In this document: positions 33,549 to 42,403 of the stretch, piece after piece
Position numbering within the stretch: the first letter of the stretch is position 1
Layout of the letters: each line of letters starts with the position of its first letter
Assembly: GCA_910586645.1 (NCBI GenBank)
Contig: CAJUIS010000003.1
Coordinates: 83,847-147,846, forward strand
Reading direction: 5' to 3'
DNA: 64,000 nucleotides
DNA from: an uncultured Lachnospiraceae bacterium
GTDB lineage: Bacteria > Bacillota > Clostridia > Lachnospirales > Lachnospiraceae
The notes under the pieces: model-generated
Told to the model about the DNA's origin: nothing
The model's database searches: none
Seen by the model: the letters and a program-made list of their open reading frames with translations, nothing else
Made by a program: the position numbers and the translations under genes

Positions 33549-34556
33549 ATGATACGCAAAAAAATATTGTCTGCCCTGTGTTTTCTGATTTTGTCCGGCA
33601 TCCTTATCTGCGGATGCTCTGACGATCAGAAACTTCCGGAGGCGTTAGCCGAAAAAAAAGATTCTTCCGGCCCGTCCAAAAGCGGCAGCTCAAAAGGAGG
33701 CAAAAACGCCGGGGATAAAAAAGAGCAAAATAAAACCCCCCGCGACCACACGCCGAAAGTCCTTATGCCGGAAGCGTCGGGAACCCAGGTTTTTAACAAT
33801 GATTTTGTCACTATAGACGCCTCGCATACGGACGCAGGCTATTTTATGGTCAAATACCTGGGAACCAATAAAAAGGTCAAGCTTCGCATCAACGGCCCTG
33901 ACCAGTCGGAATATGTCTATCTTTTATCCGGCACAGACGACTTTGAGACGTTTCCTCTCTCAGGCGGCAGCGGCGCATATCTGGTGCAGATCCTTGAGAA
34001 TGCGGGCGGCGATATGTATGCGGTCGCTTATTCTGCGGATCTTGACGTATCGATTGCGGATGAATTCAGCCCGTTTCTCTATCCGAATCAATACGTAAAT
34101 TTCACCAAAGACAGCCTGACCGTCCAGAAGGGCGGCGAACTTGCAGAAGGAGCAGGTTCCGATCTGGAAGTGATTGAAAACATTTATCACTATGTCACAA
34201 GCGAGATTACATATGACGAAAAGAAAGCGGCAAGCGTCACTTACGGCTATCTGCCCGTGATCGACGAAACGCTGAAATCCGGAAAGGGCATCTGTTTTGA
34301 TTATGCTTCGGTTATGAGCGCAATGCTCCGCACACAGGGAATCCCGACAAAACTTGAAGTCGGCTATTCCGGAGAGGCGTACCACGCCTGGATCAGCGCC
34401 TACGCTTCCGAAACCGGATGGGTAGACGACATTATTGAATTTGACGGAAAGTCCTGGACGCTGATGGATCCGACGCTTGCGGCGAACAACAGCGCCTCTT
34501 CCGTGAAACAGTACATCGGCGACGGTTCCAATTACGTCGTGAAGTATTCTTATTAA
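33549..34556 (+). CDS. transglutaminase-like lipoprotein
   Basis: A 335-residue exported lipoprotein. The signal ends LICGC with lipidated Cys23, followed by a Ser/Lys/Gly-rich linker, a beta-rich region, and a transglutaminase-like cysteine peptidase fold: GKGICFDYASVMSAMLR (Cys249), AYHAWISAY (His279) and LMDPTLA (Asp307). The family includes proteases and crosslinkers; which applies is not shown. It is the first gene of an operon for pilus-like components, so processing or crosslinking of exported fibres or wall is plausible. The start at 33549 keeps 9 nt from AAGGAGG; the ATG at 33540 directly abuts the RBS and is unlikely. Confidence 0.85.
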   Translation: MIRKKILSALCFLILSGILICGCSDDQKLPEALAEKKDSSGPSKSGSSKGGKNAGDKKEQNKTPRDHTPKVLMPEASGTQVFNNDFVTIDASHTDAGYFMVKYLGTNKKVKLRINGPDQSEYVYLLSGTDDFETFPLSGGSGAYLVQILENAGGDMYAVAYSADLDVSIADEFSPFLYPNQYVNFTKDSLTVQKGGELAEGAGSDLEVIENIYHYVTSEITYDEKKAASVTYGYLPVIDETLKSGKGICFDYASVMSAMLRTQGIPTKLEVGYSGEAYHAWISAYASETGWVDDIIEFDGKSWTLMDPTLAANNSASSVKQYIGDGSNYVVKYSY

Positions 34557-34588
34557 TTTTTTATTTTAACGTCCTGAAAGGAGATTTT

Positions 34589-35638
34589 ATGAGCAGCAAA
34601 AAATTGACTCCTCTGTCCAATACGGAGGCGGCTTCCTTTTGCTCACAGATGGCCCTCATTTTAAAATCAGGGATTTCTTCCGTGGAAGGAATTACCATTA
34701 TGTTAGAGGACGCAAAGGAGCTGAATGAAAAGAAACTTCTCTCACAGATTTATGAGACAATGACCCGGACCGGCATTTTTTATGAATCGCTTGCAGATAC
34801 AAAGGTTTTTCCGGAATATCTGCTGAATATGGTGCGCATTGGCGAACAGACGGGCAAACTGGACGAGGTTATGGAATCGCTTGCGGATTATTACGAGAAA
34901 GAGGCCAATCTTGCGCAGTCGGTGCGGCACGCCATTTCCTATCCCCTGATTATGGTGACGATGATGCTTCTCGTCATCCTCGTTTTGATTATGAAAGTCA
35001 TGCCGGTCTTCAATCAGGTGTTTAAACAGCTTGGAAGTGAAATGACGGGTTTTTCACGGGCAATTTTAAACGTCGGAGAATTTTTAAACAACAACTTTTT
35101 TATTTTTGCCGGCGTCCTTGTCCTCCTCGCAGCGCTGATCTTATTCCTTGTAAAATCCGAAAAAGGGAAAAAACTCATGCGTTCCTTTTTATACCGTTTT
35201 TCCCACACAAGAGAGCTTTCCGATCAGATTTCGGCTTACCGTTTCGCAAACGGAATGGCTCTTACGTTAAGCAGCGGCTTAACGCCGGAGGAATGCCTGC
35301 ACCAGACGCTTGGCCTGACGGAAGCAGGGCCGTTTCAGCGCAGGCTTGACCGCTGTTTCCAATCCGTTTCCAAGGGCGACGATCTCTGCCAGTCTCTCTT
35401 AAAGGAACATATCTTCACCGACATCTATGCCAGGATGGCCGCTATCGGCTCCCGTACCGGCGTGCTTGACGAAGTTATGCATACGATTTCAAAACAGTAC
35501 GAATCGGACATTGACGTACGGTTTGCCGGAATCATTGCAAAAGTGGAGCCTACGCTGGTTATTGTTCTTTCTCTGGTAGTCGGAGCGATTCTGCTGTCGG
35601 TAATGCTTCCGCTTATGAGCATTATGTCGGTGCTTTAA
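34589..35638 (+). CDS. type II secretion/type IV pilus inner-membrane platform protein (GspF/PilC)
   Basis: A 349-residue polytopic membrane protein with the duplicated T2SSF domain: first copy about 14-135 (FCSQMALILKSGISSVEGITIM and FPEYLLNMVRIGEQTGKLDEVMESLADYYEKE), second about 213-335 (FANGMALTLSSGLTPEECL and ARMAAIGSRTGVLDEVMHTISKQYE), and three hydrophobic helices after each copy. It forms the platform on which pilins are assembled or extracted, working with a PilT/PilB ATPase. The PilT-type gene lies four genes down. AAAGGAG precedes the ATG. Confidence 0.92.
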   Translation: MSSKKLTPLSNTEAASFCSQMALILKSGISSVEGITIMLEDAKELNEKKLLSQIYETMTRTGIFYESLADTKVFPEYLLNMVRIGEQTGKLDEVMESLADYYEKEANLAQSVRHAISYPLIMVTMMLLVILVLIMKVMPVFNQVFKQLGSEMTGFSRAILNVGEFLNNNFFIFAGVLVLLAALILFLVKSEKGKKLMRSFLYRFSHTRELSDQISAYRFANGMALTLSSGLTPEECLHQTLGLTEAGPFQRRLDRCFQSVSKGDDLCQSLLKEHIFTDIYARMAAIGSRTGVLDEVMHTISKQYESDIDVRFAGIIAKVEPTLVIVLSLVVGAILLSVMLPLMSIMSVL

Positions 35639-35665
35639 TCCGGACAAAGAAAGGGGACATTTTGC

Positions 35666-36004
35666 ATGAACAACCGCTTTTCAAAAAAGAAAAAGGACCG
35701 TTTCGGCCATCGGAATCTATGGATTTCCCTTATTCTTTTTGCATTCGTCTTTGGGGCGGTCTTATCCGGAATCGCTTCCGTTTCCAGGAAAACAGACGAC
35801 GAAGCGCAAAAGACGCTGGAACAGGCCGTAATGCGGGGCATTACATACTGCTACGCAATGGAAGGCTCCTATCCGGAAAGCCTTTCGTACCTGAAAGAGC
35901 ATTACGGGCTTTTCTATAACGAAGACGATTATTTTATCGATTACCATCCGATGGGAGCCAATATGATGCCGGACGTCACTATCATTAAAAAGACAGACGA
36001 CTAG
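35666..36004 (+). CDS. small membrane-anchored protein, pseudopilin position 1
   Basis: A 112-residue protein: a strongly basic N-terminus (KKKKDRFGHRN), one helix (about 18-38) and a soluble domain with EQAVMRGITYCYAMEGSYPESLSYLKEHYGLFY, which resembles the alpha-beta region of type IV pilins and GspG-like pseudopilins (YxxEGxYP being a common GspG wording). A prepilin peptidase motif (G, then FTLxE) is not present. Inferred as a pseudopilin-like subunit from shape and its place between GspF and PilT genes. AAAGGGG precedes the ATG. Confidence 0.6.
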   Translation: MNNRFSKKKKDRFGHRNLWISLILFAFVFGAVLSGIASVSRKTDDEAQKTLEQAVMRGITYCYAMEGSYPESLSYLKEHYGLFYNEDDYFIDYHPMGANMMPDVTIIKKTDD

Positions 36005-36021
36005 GGAGGAGGAAATGTTCA

Positions 36022-36504
36022 TTGGAATTTCGCACAAACAGACATGTCATTGATCTTGTTTTTCCCATAGCGGTTTTTTTCGTATTTACGGCATCTTCCC
36101 TTGCTGTTTTAATGCTTGCCGCTAACATTTACCACACGCAGACGACGGACGCGGACAATAATTACATGACCCGCACCTCTCTGGCCTATGTCAGTGAAAA
36201 AATCCGTCAAAATGACGCAAACGGCGGCATTTCCGTCCGTACAGTGGAAGACAGAAGCTGTCTTGCCATAGAAAGCGTTTCTTATGATGTTTCTTACACG
36301 ACTTATATCTACGAATACGAAGGGACGTTAAAGGAGCTTTTTATCCGGGACGACGCGAAACTGCGCCTAAAGGACGGCAAAGATATTATGGAAGTCAAAG
36401 AATTTTCAATCGAAGAGATTGGCGACGGCCTGTTCCGTTTTGCGTCCTCGGATCTGGACGGAAACAAGACGGCGCTGATTGTTTCGGAAAGGAGTGCGCC
36501 ATGA
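36022..36504 (+). CDS. membrane-anchored DUF4860-like protein, pseudopilin position 2
   Basis: A 160-residue protein with one N-terminal helix (IDLVFPIAVFFVFTASSLAVLMLAANIY, about 9-36) and a strand-rich exported domain. The start is the TTG at 36022, 9 nt after GGGAGGAGG; the ATG at 36015 is out of frame. It matches what I recall of DUF4860, seen next to GspF and PilT in Lachnospiraceae; no search supports this here. Its stop overlaps the start of the next gene by 4 nt (ATGA). Likely a minor pilin-like subunit. Confidence 0.6.
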   Translation: MEFRTNRHVIDLVFPIAVFFVFTASSLAVLMLAANIYHTQTTDADNNYMTRTSLAYVSEKIRQNDANGGISVRTVEDRSCLAIESVSYDVSYTTYIYEYEGTLKELFIRDDAKLRLKDGKDIMEVKEFSIEEIGDGLFRFASSDLDGNKTALIVSERSAP

Positions 36505-36971
36505 ATCGTTCCAGCAGCCGCGGCAGCACGTTTCTTATGGAAATTATGGCCGCTATCCTGTTTTTTTCTCTTGTAAGCGCTTTGTGCCTTCAGATGTTTT
36601 TAAAATCCAGCCAGTTGAGCAAAGACACCGCAAATTTAAGCTCGGCGGCCAGCCAGGTCAGAAATGCCGCGGAACTTATCAAACACGCGGCGTCCTCTTC
36701 CGCCCAGGCAGACAAAAACAGCTTTTTTCCGGAATGCCTTTTAGAGGAATATCCAAACGCTGCGACTGGCTCTGTACAGACAGTCGTCTATTTTGACAAA
36801 AAATGGAATTACTGTCCGGCCGGAGACGCTGCCTTCTGCATGAAAATTACACCGACCAATACAGAAGATGCGTCTCTTCTGCATTTCTATTTCGAGGTTC
36901 TGCATATGAACGGCAGCAAAGACGGCATTTATTCCATGGATTTGGAGCTTCATGTTCCAAACCAGCCATAG
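36501..36971 (+). CDS. prepilin-like protein, position 3
   Basis: A 156-residue protein with a short basic head and SSRGSTFLMEIMAAILFFSLVSALCLQMF. Gly8-Ser-Thr-Phe-Leu-Met-Glu is close to the type III (prepilin peptidase) cleavage signal with Glu at +6 instead of the usual +5, followed by a hydrophobic helix, then a soluble domain with two cysteine-containing strands. This is the best prepilin candidate of the set. Overlaps the previous gene by ATGA and is followed after 32 nt by the next small gene. Confidence 0.65.
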   Translation: MNRSSSRGSTFLMEIMAAILFFSLVSALCLQMFLKSSQLSKDTANLSSAASQVRNAAELIKHAASSSAQADKNSFFPECLLEEYPNAATGSVQTVVYFDKKWNYCPAGDAAFCMKITPTNTEDASLLHFYFEVLHMNGSKDGIYSMDLELHVPNQP

Positions 36972-37003
36972 TCTATTTTATGATTGAAGTGAGGCGTTCG
37001 TTT

Positions 37004-37498
37004 ATGAAGAAAAAAAATTTACCTGTTACGAATATTGGAACGGTATCGCTGATGATGATGTTCATCGTCCTCTGCATGGTTACATTTGCCGCGCTTTCTC
37101 TTACGTCGGCTTCCCATGACGCCCGTCTTGGCCAGAAACTTGCAGACAGGCAGACGGAATTTTATCACGCTTCCAATCAGGCGGAAGAGATGCTCGCCAA
37201 AGTGGACGACATAATTGCCAGCGCCTATAAAACCACGACGGATGAAACGGCATACTACCGTACAATCAACAAAGATCTGCTTCTTTGTTCTGCGGAAGCC
37301 GTCTGGACGGATCAGGAGCTTGACGTGATGTTTCAGGTGCCGGTCAATGATTTTCAGACAATTCAGGTTCTGCTCGACGTACCGTCCCCGCAGCAGATTA
37401 AGTCGGAACAGCCCGGCTCTTTTTACAAAATCCTTTCCTGGAAAATTCTCTATACAAAAGCCTGGAAAAGCGACGATACCATACAGTTAATCCAATAA
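37004..37498 (+). CDS. membrane-anchored protein, pseudopilin position 4
   Basis: A 164-residue protein with a basic head (MKKKNLPVTNIG), one helix (TVSLMMMFIVLCMVTFAALSLTSAS, about 13-37) and a soluble domain beginning with a long amphipathic helix (RLGQKLADRQTEFYHASNQAEEMLAKVDDIIASAY), the typical pilin alpha1-C layout. I recognise no named family. The start is ATG 37004, 9 nt after GAAGTGAGG; the open frame runs from 36803 but that part overlaps the previous gene. It precedes the PilT gene by 37 nt. Confidence 0.6.
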   Translation: MKKKNLPVTNIGTVSLMMMFIVLCMVTFAALSLTSASHDARLGQKLADRQTEFYHASNQAEEMLAKVDDIIASAYKTTTDETAYYRTINKDLLLCSAEAVWTDQELDVMFQVPVNDFQTIQVLLDVPSPQQIKSEQPGSFYKILSWKILYTKAWKSDDTIQLIQ

Positions 37499-37535
37499 TC
37501 AAGAATTTATTATTTCATTTTAAGGAGGCTTATCT

Positions 37536-38600
37536 ATGAGTTTAAACGCAATTGATCTGCTAAAGCAAGCCGTAGAGCAGGAGGCTTCGGATGTTTTTAT
37601 TGTGGCCGGCCTTCCCGTTTCCATGCGTCAGAACGGTTCTGTCGTCCGAATCGGAGAAGATCGCCTGCTGCCGGACGATACCCGTTTTGTCATTACGCAA
37701 ATCTATGAAATGGCGAATAACCGTTCCATGAACAAACTGAATACGATGGGAGACGATGATTTTTCCTTTGCCGTGCCAGGGCTGTCCAGATTCCGTGTCA
37801 GCGCCTATAAGCAGCGCAGCACGCTGTCCGTTGTCATCCGTATTATTACGTTTACGCTTCCAAATCCGGAAGATTTAAACATTCCGCACAAAATCATTGA
37901 TTTCGCGAAATTCCCAAAAGGAATGGTTTTAATCACCGGAGCGGCGGGCAGCGGAAAATCCACTTCCCTTGCCTGCATGATTGATTATATCAACCAGCAT
38001 TACAGCAAACACATTATCACGTTAGAGGATCCTGTGGAGTTTCTGCACCGCCACAACAAGAGCATCGTAAGCCAGCGTGAAATCAGCGTTGACACCGAAA
38101 GCTACGTTACGGCGCTCCGCGCTTCGCTGCGCCAGAGCCCGAACGTTATCCTGCTTGGCGAAATGCGCGACTATGAAACGATTCAGGTTGCCATGACGGC
38201 CGCGGAAACGGGCCATCTGATTTTTTCCACGCTGCATACGATTGGAGCGGCCAATACGATTGACCGTATTATCGACGTATTCCCGCCGAACCAGCAGCGC
38301 CAGATCGCCGTACAGCTCTCCATGGTGCTGCAGGCTGTTGTTTCACAGCAGCTTGTCCCATCCACAGACGGCAGGATGGTTCCGGCGTTTGAGATTATGA
38401 CGATGACCCCGGCCATCCGGAACATGATCCGCGACAATAAAATTCCGCAGATTGAAGGCGTTTTGTATTCTTCCGTAAACGCAGATATGGTGCCTATGGA
38501 CGGAAGTCTCTTAAATCTGTACAAAACCGGACGCATTACGGCGGATACGGCGCTTGAATTTGCCACAAATCCGGAAATGATGAAAAAAAGAATGCAGTAA
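37536..38600 (+). CDS. pilT: PilT-type type IV pilus ATPase
   Basis: A 354-residue hexameric ATPase of the PilT/GspE family. After a PAS-like N-domain (ASDVFIVAGLPVSMRQNGSVVRI, about 18-40) come Walker A GAAGSGKST (135-143), Asp box (LEDPVEFLH), Walker B VILLGEMRD (204-212), and the His box HLIFSTLHT (227-235). Length and absence of the zinc-binding C-motif of GspE/PilB point to PilT, the retraction motor, though GspE function cannot be excluded as it is the only ATPase of the set. AAGGAGG precedes the ATG; typA follows after 30 nt with no terminator. Confidence 0.92.
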   Translation: MSLNAIDLLKQAVEQEASDVFIVAGLPVSMRQNGSVVRIGEDRLLPDDTRFVITQIYEMANNRSMNKLNTMGDDDFSFAVPGLSRFRVSAYKQRSTLSVVIRIITFTLPNPEDLNIPHKIIDFAKFPKGMVLITGAAGSGKSTSLACMIDYINQHYSKHIITLEDPVEFLHRHNKSIVSQREISVDTESYVTALRASLRQSPNVILLGEMRDYETIQVAMTAAETGHLIFSTLHTIGAANTIDRIIDVFPPNQQRQIAVQLSMVLQAVVSQQLVPSTDGRMVPAFEIMTMTPAIRNMIRDNKIPQIEGVLYSSVNADMVPMDGSLLNLYKTGRITADTALEFATNPEMMKKRMQ

Positions 38601-38630
38601 AAGACAACAGCAGAAGGAAGGACCAAAACT

Positions 38631-40466
38631 ATGAATATAAAAAGAGAAGACATCCGCAATATCGCAATTATCGCCCACGTAGATCACGGAAAGACGACGC
38701 TGGTGGACGAACTTTTAAAGCAGAGCGGTGTTTTCCGTGAGAACCAGGAAATCACAGAACGCGTCATGGACTCCAACGACATTGAACGCGAACGCGGCAT
38801 CACCATACTTTCCAAAAATACCGCCGTTTGTTACAAAGACACGAAAATCAACATTATAGACACTCCGGGACATGCGGATTTTGGCGGTGAAGTGGAGCGC
38901 GTTTTGAAAATGGTGAACGGCGTTATTCTTGTCGTTGACGCATTTGAAGGCGTAATGCCGCAGACGAAATTCGTGCTGATGAAAGCGCTTGCCCTTAATC
39001 TCCCGGTTATCGTCTGCGTCAATAAAATGGATCGGCCGGAAGCAAGGCCGGATGAAGTCATTGATGAAGTACTGGAATTGTTCATGGATTTGGACGCATC
39101 GGATGAACAGTTGGAATGTCCGTTTATTTTCACTTCTGCAAGAACCGGCTGCGCCACGAAAGATTTGCAGCAGCCCAAAAATGACATGACAGATTTATTT
39201 GACACAATTCTCGACTATATCCCGGCTCCGCAAGGCGACCCGGACACCGGAACGCAGGTATTAATCAGCACGATTGACTACAATGAATATGTTGGACGCA
39301 TCGGCGTGGGCAAGGTGGACAACGGCTGCCTGAAAGTCAATCAGGACGCCGTTTTGGTCAACCACCATGAACCGGATATGCAGCGGAAGATCCGTATCAG
39401 TAAATTGTATGAATTTGACGGACTAAACAAAGTCGAAGTGACGGAAGCGAAAATCGGCTCGATTGTCGCCATTTCCGGCATTTCGGATCTTCATATCGGA
39501 GACACCATATGCGCTCCCGATCGTCCGCTTGCCATTCCGTTTCAGAAAATTTCCGAACCGACGCTTGCGATGAATTTTATTGTAAACGACAGCCCGTTTG
39601 CCGGACAGGAAGGAAAGTATGTAACTTCCCGCCATATCCGGGATCGTCTGTTCCGGGAGCTTAACACAGACGTCAGCCTTCGCGTGGAAGAAACGGACAG
39701 TCCGGACAGTTACAAGGTTTCCGGACGCGGCGAACTGCATCTGTCTGTCCTGATTGAAAATATGCGCAGAGAGGGATATGAATTTGCCGTCAGCAAAGCG
39801 GAAGTCCTCTATCATACGGATGAAAACGGAAAGAAAACAGAGCCTGTGGAACTTGCCTATATCGACGTTCCGGACGAGTTTACCGGCGCCGTGATTTCCA
39901 AACTTGGAACGAGAAAAGGAAGCCTTTTGAATATGAAGAGCATCAGCGGCGGCTATACGAGACTGGAATTTCGCATCCCTTCGCGCGGCCTGATTGGATA
40001 TCGCGGAGAATTTTTGACCGATACGAAAGGAAACGGCATTATCAATACGATTTTTGACGGATATGAGCCATATTGCGGAGATATCGCCTATCGCAAGCTG
40101 GGTTCTCTGATTGCGTTTGAAACGGGAGAATCCGTTACGTACGGCCTTTTTTCCGCTCAGGACAGAGGCACGCTGTTTATCGGGCCAGGAGAAAAAGTCT
40201 ATTCCGGCATGGTAGTGGGTTCCTCCTCCAGAGCGGAAGACATCGAACTGAATGTCTGCAAGAAAAAGCATCTGACGAATACCCGCTCTTCTTCGGCAGA
40301 CGAAGCCCTGACGCTTGTCCCTCCGAAAATCTTAAGCCTGGAACAGGCAATTGATTTTATCGACGTAGATGAACTGCTGGAAGTCACTCCGGAGAGCCTT
40401 CGAATCCGAAAGCGTATTTTGGACTCCACGCTCAGAAAACGGGCAAATCTGAAAAACAAAGAATAA
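38631..40466 (+). CDS. typA: ribosome-associated translational GTPase TypA/BipA
   Basis: A 611-residue GTPase related to EF-G that supports 50S assembly and stress growth. G1 is AHVDHGKTT (15-23), G2 region ERERGITIL, G3 DTPGHADFGGE, G4 NKMD and G5 SA; after the GTPase and domain II (VGRIGVGKVDNG) come the EF-G-like domains III and V (RGELHLSVLIENMRREGYEF, RLEFRIPSRGLIGYR), and the TypA-specific C-terminal domain. AAGGAAGG precedes the ATG. Position behind the pilus-like genes may give it a readthrough promoter; a strong terminator follows. Confidence 0.97.
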   Translation: MNIKREDIRNIAIIAHVDHGKTTLVDELLKQSGVFRENQEITERVMDSNDIERERGITILSKNTAVCYKDTKINIIDTPGHADFGGEVERVLKMVNGVILVVDAFEGVMPQTKFVLMKALALNLPVIVCVNKMDRPEARPDEVIDEVLELFMDLDASDEQLECPFIFTSARTGCATKDLQQPKNDMTDLFDTILDYIPAPQGDPDTGTQVLISTIDYNEYVGRIGVGKVDNGCLKVNQDAVLVNHHEPDMQRKIRISKLYEFDGLNKVEVTEAKIGSIVAISGISDLHIGDTICAPDRPLAIPFQKISEPTLAMNFIVNDSPFAGQEGKYVTSRHIRDRLFRELNTDVSLRVEETDSPDSYKVSGRGELHLSVLIENMRREGYEFAVSKAEVLYHTDENGKKTEPVELAYIDVPDEFTGAVISKLGTRKGSLLNMKSISGGYTRLEFRIPSRGLIGYRGEFLTDTKGNGIINTIFDGYEPYCGDIAYRKLGSLIAFETGESVTYGLFSAQDRGTLFIGPGEKVYSGMVVGSSSRAEDIELNVCKKKHLTNTRSSSADEALTLVPPKILSLEQAIDFIDVDELLEVTPESLRIRKRILDSTLRKRANLKNKE

Positions 40467-40493
40467 CTTTGCGCTGACAGAAAGAAAAGCCAC

Positions 40494-40547
40494 AAAAAAC
40501 TGCCGCATCCGGAATCAATTGCACTCCGGATGCGGCAGTTTTTTTAT
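40494..40547. terminator. bidirectional terminator between typA and htrA
   Basis: AAAAACTGCCGCATCCGGA and TCCGGATGCGGCAGTTTTT form a perfect 19-bp stem with an 11-nt loop, A and T runs on both sides. Confidence 0.9.
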
Positions 40548-40557
40548 CGTCCTGCTG

Positions 40558-41763
40558 TCACTCTTCACTCTGCGCCGTCAGGGTTACGGGAATTTCTTTT
40601 TCTTTATATGCGCCGCTGTCAATAATCTGCACTTTCACAATAACAGTGTCGCCTACTTTTGCTTTTACCAAACAATTTTTCAAATCTTCCATGGAAGCCA
40701 CTTTCTCGCCGTTTACTTCTGTAATGATATTGCCGGGCACGATGCCTGCTTTCGCAGCCCCGCTTCCTTCAATTACCTGCGCCACATAAACGCCGTCCGG
40801 CATATTGTACTGACCGGAAACTTCCTGCGTCACGTCTACGCCGTAAATGCCGATATACGGCGTTCCTGTCGTCGTTGTTTTTCCGTTTGCGATTAAATCC
40901 TCTAAAATCGGCCCCGCCGTAGCCGAAGGAATTGCAAATCCCATGCCTTCCACGTCTGTATCGGAATATTTGGAAGAATTAATCCCAATGACTTCCCCTT
41001 TTGTGTTAATCAGGGCTCCTCCGCTGTTTCCGGGATTGATCGCGGCGTCCGTCTGAATCAGACGGCTCATAACTGTCTGCCCCGTCTCGTCCTGAAACGT
41101 CACTTCTCTGCCCAGCGCGCTGATAACCCCGGTCGTCACGGACTGCCCGTATCCAAGCGCGTTTCCGATTGCAATTGCGGCGTCCCCTACGGAAAGTTCA
41201 TCCGAATCGCCCATCGCAGCGATTTTTATTGTATTTTTCGTCTCTTCCGAAAGATTGGCCAAATCCACTTTTACCACTGCCAGGTCATTGGACGGAGCTG
41301 TTCCCCGCACCTCTGCAGGAGCCGTCGTCCCGTCGGAAAACTGCACCGTCAGGGCGTTTGTCCTTTCCACTACATGGTTGTTCGTCGCAATGTAAAGGGC
41401 ATTGTCGTCTTTGTCAATCAGGATGCCGGAACCGCTGCTCTCGCTTTCAATCGTCTCTCCCCGTCCAAAGAAACTCATAATCTCCTGCTGCGTCATCCCT
41501 GTAATCGCTACAACAGAAGGCATGACTTCCTCAATGATGCCGGAAATCTCTGTGGATTTCGCGCCTGCAAGCGTACTCGTCGGCTGTATCCTGTCAGAAG
41601 AAATCCCTTTTCCGTCTTCCTGCTTTTCTGCCGTCGTTTCACTTTTCGTCATATTTCCAAGAAAGTATGTGGCTCCGGAAAATGCCGTGCCTCCAACAGC
41701 TCCAAATACCAAGGCCAGCGCGGCGCATCTTGTCAGTTTTCCAATAAATCCTCGTTTCCTCAT
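40558..41763 (-). CDS. htrA: HtrA/DegP-type serine protease with PDZ domain
   Basis: A 401-residue membrane-anchored protease for misfolded exported proteins. A signal anchor (about 9-36) is followed by a trypsin-like domain with catalytic His130 (ATNNHVVE), Asp160 (SNDLAVVKVD) and Ser247 (NPGNSGGALI), and one PDZ domain (GVYVAQVIEGSGAAKAGIVPGNIITEVNG, about 300-385). Start at 41763: GGAAGGAG lies 8 nt before this ATG, while the ATG at 41781 carries the RBS itself inside the frame. It stands alone between a terminator and its own upstream region. In Gram-positive bacteria CssRS-like systems often control it; no site was seen. Confidence 0.93.
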   Translation of the reverse strand: MRKRGFIGKLTRCAALALVFGAVGGTAFSGATYFLGNMTKSETTAEKQEDGKGISSDRIQPTSTLAGAKSTEISGIIEEVMPSVVAITGMTQQEIMSFFGRGETIESESSGSGILIDKDDNALYIATNNHVVERTNALTVQFSDGTTAPAEVRGTAPSNDLAVVKVDLANLSEETKNTIKIAAMGDSDELSVGDAAIAIGNALGYGQSVTTGVISALGREVTFQDETGQTVMSRLIQTDAAINPGNSGGALINTKGEVIGINSSKYSDTDVEGMGFAIPSATAGPILEDLIANGKTTTTGTPYIGIYGVDVTQEVSGQYNMPDGVYVAQVIEGSGAAKAGIVPGNIITEVNGEKVASMEDLKNCLVKAKVGDTVIVKVQIIDSGAYKEKEIPVTLTAQSEE

Positions 41764-41881
41764 AGTCATTACTCCTTCCATACTCTTATCTCAAATGTTA
41801 TGTTTTCCTGTTTACAAGGAGTAGTTTAATGCTAATTTATGTTCGGTTTTTGATGAAATTATGAAAAAACTATGTCTTTTC

Positions 41882-42403
41882 TCATTTAAACAGTTCCACA
41901 ATCCCGCCGCTCTTTTGATACTGCCTGCAGTCAATCACACGCTGGTTTGCAGAACCCCTGAATTTGAGCATTATACTGCGCTCTTTCTCAAGATAAGGGC
42001 CGTCTACCAAAACGTCAATATAAGAAAGTAATTCTTCCGTATCTTCTGTGCAGCGCTTTCCCCCGGAAATCAAATCCCTGTCCAGAAGATACCCCGTGTA
42101 CGCCCAAATGTCTTTTTTCGGACATTCTTTTTTTATGCGCCGCAAAAACGGAAGCAGCGCGCACTGATTCTCCGGTTCCATCGGATCGCCGCCCAAAAGC
42201 GTAAGCCCCTGGATATAAGGCGGTTTCAGGGATTCAATAATCTGATCCTCCACTTCTTTTGTAAATGGCTCTCCATTGGCAAAATCCCACGTCTCCGGCT
42301 GAAAACATCCTTTACAGCGGTTCCTGCAGCCGGAAACAAACAACACCGTGCGGACGCCTGTCCCATTCGCAATGTCACAGTATTTTACCGCGGAATAATT
42401 CAT
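41882..42403 (-). CDS. nrdG: anaerobic ribonucleotide reductase activating protein
   Basis: A 173-residue radical SAM enzyme that installs the glycyl radical on NrdD. The Cx3Cx2C cluster site is CRNRCKGC (Cys26, Cys30, Cys33), followed by LLGGDPMEPEN, the GGE-like SAM-binding strand. ATG overlaps the nrdD stop by 4 nt (ATGA), so the two are translationally coupled. Length is typical. Confidence 0.95.
   Translation of the reverse strand: MNYSAVKYCDIANGTGVRTVLFVSGCRNRCKGCFQPETWDFANGEPFTKEVEDQIIESLKPPYIQGLTLLGGDPMEPENQCALLPFLRRIKKECPKKDIWAYTGYLLDRDLISGGKRCTEDTEELLSYIDVLVDGPYLEKERSIMLKFRGSANQRVIDCRQYQKSGGIVELFK

Noticed and set aside
41374..41829. Long plus-strand open frames opposite htrA
   Set aside because: They are antisense to a clear HtrA gene with intact catalytic triad, have no RBS or recognisable domain and mirror its codon pattern.
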